From contig CM053257.1 in the NCBI GenBank assembly GCA_028583405.1, forward strand, positions 32,528,636 to 32,592,635: a stretch of DNA of 64,000 nt, in the 5' to 3' direction. A program made the translations under genes and the position numbers. The DNA comes from Pogonophryne albipinna (taxonomy: Eukaryota; Chordata; Actinopteri; Perciformes; Artedidraconidae). A model generated the notes under the pieces. That model searched no databases, had not been told where the DNA came from, and saw only the letters and a program-made list of their open reading frames with translations. Numbering within the stretch: the first letter of the stretch is position 1; each line of letters starts with the position of its first letter. Shown here one piece after another: positions 61,901-64,000 of this stretch.

Positions 61901-62875
61901 TCAAACATAACAAATGACAATAAAAGCCTTGAATCTGCAGCAGAGGAATATGAAGCCGTGTTGCTGCTCACCTGTCTGAGGCAGCAGGTGGAACTTGTGC
62001 ACACAGTGCTGGTCCGTCAGGCTGCGCTCCTCGCACAGCTGGTGGCCGTTGCTCCAGAACTTGTAGCAGTCCTCATGAAGCTGCAGAGCGTAGCGCTGGA
62101 AAGCCACGCCTCGTGCATGCTGGCTGTACACTCGCAGAGCCTGGGCCAGCTGGTTCTTGTGCACGGTCGTTGTGTAGTTATGGGGGAGGTTGGACTGGTA
62201 GGCACTGTGAGCCAGAGGCAGGGCTTTCTGACACCTGTTCTCAGAAAACTTTGTATCAGCGTCGAGAAAACCCTCCAAAACCTTCAGCTGGCCCTGAACC
62301 TTTGACCAAAGCTCTGCTATTTCCTCCTCTGTGTTGCTGATGAGGACCTGGTGGAGCTTAGAGGCGATCTGGACCCACTTGGAGTAGGTCGGCAGCTCAA
62401 AGTGTGAAGGCTGAGGGTTGCGACCAACGCTGTCGTCGAAGCCTTTCTTGGTGAGCACCAGCTCCACGTGCTGCCAGAGGAACTCCTTCAGGCTGCAGTC
62501 TGTCAGCTGGCCGCCCATCAACAGAGTCGCTGGATCTCCGCTGTAACTCGTCTGTCGCGCTGAGCGTCTCATCTGCTGATATCTCCGCGGGCCCGTCACC
62601 ACCACGGCTGGCTCGGTTTCACTCACGGTGCAGGTGGAGCGCAGCTGGCTGATCAACGCGCCCACAGGGTCCTCGTCAACTGTCGGGATCACGTACACGA
62701 AGGCCTGGTTGGCGGGAACGGTGAACAGGCAGTTGCTGCTCTGATTGGTCAAGACTCTGCTCTTACGGAAGATGCGGTAGATCTGGTCCTCGAGCGCGTG
62801 CTGCAGCCTCCTCCTGGGGGAGTGCTTCTTGGGTTTGTCGGGGTTTCCTCCAGACTCTGAGCCGTTTGTAGAGAC
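58986..62875 (-). CDS. smg8: SMG8, nonsense-mediated decay factor, last four exons
   Basis: Minus-strand exons 61972-62875, 60655-60800, 59454-60473 and 58986-59198, all with GT-AG junctions and consistent phases. They give 760 residues up to the stop. The human protein is about 990 aa, so the N-terminal part (GTPase-like domain start) lies right of the window or was not found between 62,876 and 64,000. Landmarks are RRLQHALEDQIYRIFRKSRV, HVELVLTKKGFDDSVGRNPQ, KALPLAHSAYQSNLPHNYTT, the Cys-rich GACNCGRK-like stretch (SACNCGRKQAPRED), SSWSLVKLGPAKSYN and a C-terminus ending RGILKATAATPAPQ. SMG8 with SMG9 restrains the SMG1 kinase in mRNA surveillance. The linker has a local proline-rich octapeptide repeat. 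Confidence 0.95.
59338..59405. repeat. Perfect 22-bp inverted repeat in an SMG8 intron
   Basis: TCAAAAAGAAAATCCAGAAA.. (59,338-59,359) and its exact complement (59,384-59,405) enclose 24 bp. It lies in the intron between the last two exons. Confidence 0.93.
60157..60312 (-). repeat. In-frame minisatellite in the SMG8 linker
   Basis: A 24-bp repeat encodes SHTPIPTQ three times, followed by shortened variants (SHTPIPAQ, SHTPTPAQ, SHTPAQ). Reading frame kept throughout. Confidence 0.9.
61060..61360. other. SMG8 intron DNA
   Basis: AT-rich, no recognisable element. Confidence 0.4.
61360..61935 (+). repeat. LINE 3' tail interrupted by interspersed repeat copy 2
   Basis: 61,360-61,480 and 61,906-61,935 together match the uninterrupted tail at 42,940-43,065. 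The insert 61,488-61,895 is the second copy of the 46,308 repeat. It ends just 36 bp from the splice donor of SMG8. Confidence 0.68.
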
Positions 62876-62939
62876 CTTTGAAACAACAGACAAAAGAGAT
62901 GTCAAATAAATGTTACATGCAATGGAGTTTATATGAGAT

Positions 62940-63195
62940 AACTCTGGAACTCCCTCCACAGCCACGTCCAATCTGCCAACACTCCCACGTCATTAAAAAA
63001 AAAAAATCCCTCAATTCACCTTTTCACTCTTGCCTTCAACTCCTAATCCGCTAACCCCTCGCCCTTATTCCACCTAGTTTAGCACTTTTTACTTTTGTTG
63101 TTATTTTTCTTCTTAACTTGCTTGTAAAGCGCTTTGAGCACAAGGAAAAGCGCTATATAAGTGACTTGTATTATTATCATTATTATTATAATATC
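62940..63195 (+). repeat. LINE 3' end with (ATT)n
   Basis: CTCTGGAACTCCCTCCACAG reads LWNSLHSHVQSANTPT, then a 3' UTR with TGTAAAGCGCTTTGAGCACA, AAAGCGCTATATAAGTGA and an (ATT)n tail: an L2/RTE-like element on the plus strand. Confidence 0.7.
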
Positions 63196-63371
63196 TTTAA
63201 CCAAGGCCGGTTTGAATAAGTGACTTGTCTTTGTCAACATTTGTTTTGTTTCCTTATCTCTAAATATGGTGAATGTTATTTGTGCATCGTGTTATTTAGT
63301 CTATTGTCTTTGATTGTTTTTTTTATAAATGATTGTCTTTTACTGTTCTGTTTTCAATGTGTTGCGTGAGT

Positions 63372-63500
63372 TAGGGCTGCTCGATTATGGCAAAAATCAT
63401 AATCTCGATTATTTGGGTCAATAATTGATATCACGATTATTAAAAACGATTATCCAATTACTTTGATAACATCAATTTATTGGCGAAAAAAAATGTGAAC
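63372..63500. repeat. hAT-type fragment
   Basis: TAGGGCTGCTCGATTATGGC ... ATCACGATTATTAAAAACGATT is one end of a common vertebrate hAT element; the other end is not found. Confidence 0.5.
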
Positions 63501-63597
63501 AGTATGTTTTTAACAGTTGATTACCATGAACTTTAAGTATAATTCAACTGAAAAAAAAAAAAAAAAATTGTTTATAAAAAATGTAAAAGTAATAATA

Positions 63598-64000
63598 ATT
63601 AAAGCTGCAAGCAGCGTTGAGCGGGTCTTCGACGCTCCGCAGGCTGTTGTCCGCACGTCGACGTGTGTGTAGGTGTCTCGAGGACTCGACCGTTGGCAAA
63701 CGTGGGAAGTTTCAGGCCGATCGGACAATGTTTTTGAGTTACAGCAGTAACACAAACATTGTGTTTCATGGCGGGTGATCTGTCGACATGGCAACGGCAT
63801 TTGATGACACCCCATAATATGCTTAGATGTGTTGAGGGCTGCATCGTTATCAAACCTGTGAAGTGTTGTGCCGTTTGGAGCATGTTAACTGGAGTTATGA
63901 GAAAACCGTGTTACACGGCGACCATTTTGTTACCATAGCAACGACATTTGAAGAAATCTCAAAACTGACACATATATGTCTCGAGGGCTTGACGGTTAGC
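63598..64000. repeat. AAGCTGCAAGCAGC-type dispersed repeat
   Basis: Starts ATTAAAGCTGCAAGCAGCGT and runs to the window end. It is moderately GC-rich with internal near-repeats (ATGGCAACGGCATTTG, ATAGCAACGACATTTG). It resembles a repeat common in fish; class unknown. Its ORFs match nothing I know. Confidence 0.5.

Overview
The window reads as nuclear DNA of a teleost fish, probably a percomorph. It has intron-containing vertebrate genes with fish-like sequence, a tandem replication-dependent histone cluster, many fish-type transposons (Tc1, hAT, PIF/Harbinger, TTAA-flanked MITEs, several LINE lineages) and long (CA)n and (TATC)n tracts. The species cannot be named from sequence alone.

Region 1 (1-5.7 kb) is repeat-rich DNA interrupted by a complete, very young but pol-less LTR retrotransposon at 998-4555. 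It has 395-bp LTRs differing at one visible base, a 4-bp target duplication AAGC, a proline-tRNA-type primer site and one long Gag-protease ORF with a CCHC knuckle. Where pol should be, there is a fragment of the HMG box of the host histone chaperone SSRP1. Two uninterrupted paralogous copies of the target site lie further along the window (about 21,975 and 37,970).

Region 2 (5.7-39.4 kb) is a replication-dependent histone array. Two units, offset by about 18.3 kb, each carry H2A(+), H3(-), H1(-), H4(-) and H2B(-). All are intronless and each ends in a histone 3' stem-loop. A third partial unit with H4 only (38.77-39.4 kb) ends the array. H2A, H3 and H4 proteins are identical between units, H2B differs at one residue, and H1 differs in tail length. 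Spacers contain a Tc1 relic, LINE fragments, hAT and Tc1/IS630-like MITEs, and large and small inverted repeats. Insertions or deletions present in only one unit date events after the unit duplication.

Region 3 (40.4-62.9 kb) has three ordinary genes, all on the minus strand. VPS26C/DSCR3 has eight exons and is complete at 297 aa. A Kir channel most like KCNJ15/Kir4.2 has a single coding exon. SMG8 contributes its last four coding exons, with the N-terminal exon or exons beyond the right edge. VPS26C beside KCNJ15 recalls the human chromosome 21 neighbourhood, which supports the KCNJ15 call. Introns and spacers here are filled with MITEs, LINE tails and microsatellites.

The histone genes form a coordinated S-phase set: shared CCAAT/TATA promoters, an H1 box, an H2B octamer and stem-loop 3' ends. 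VPS26C (retriever recycling), KCNJ15 (potassium conductance) and SMG8 (nonsense-mediated decay) are unrelated housekeeping or tissue genes that happen to lie next door.
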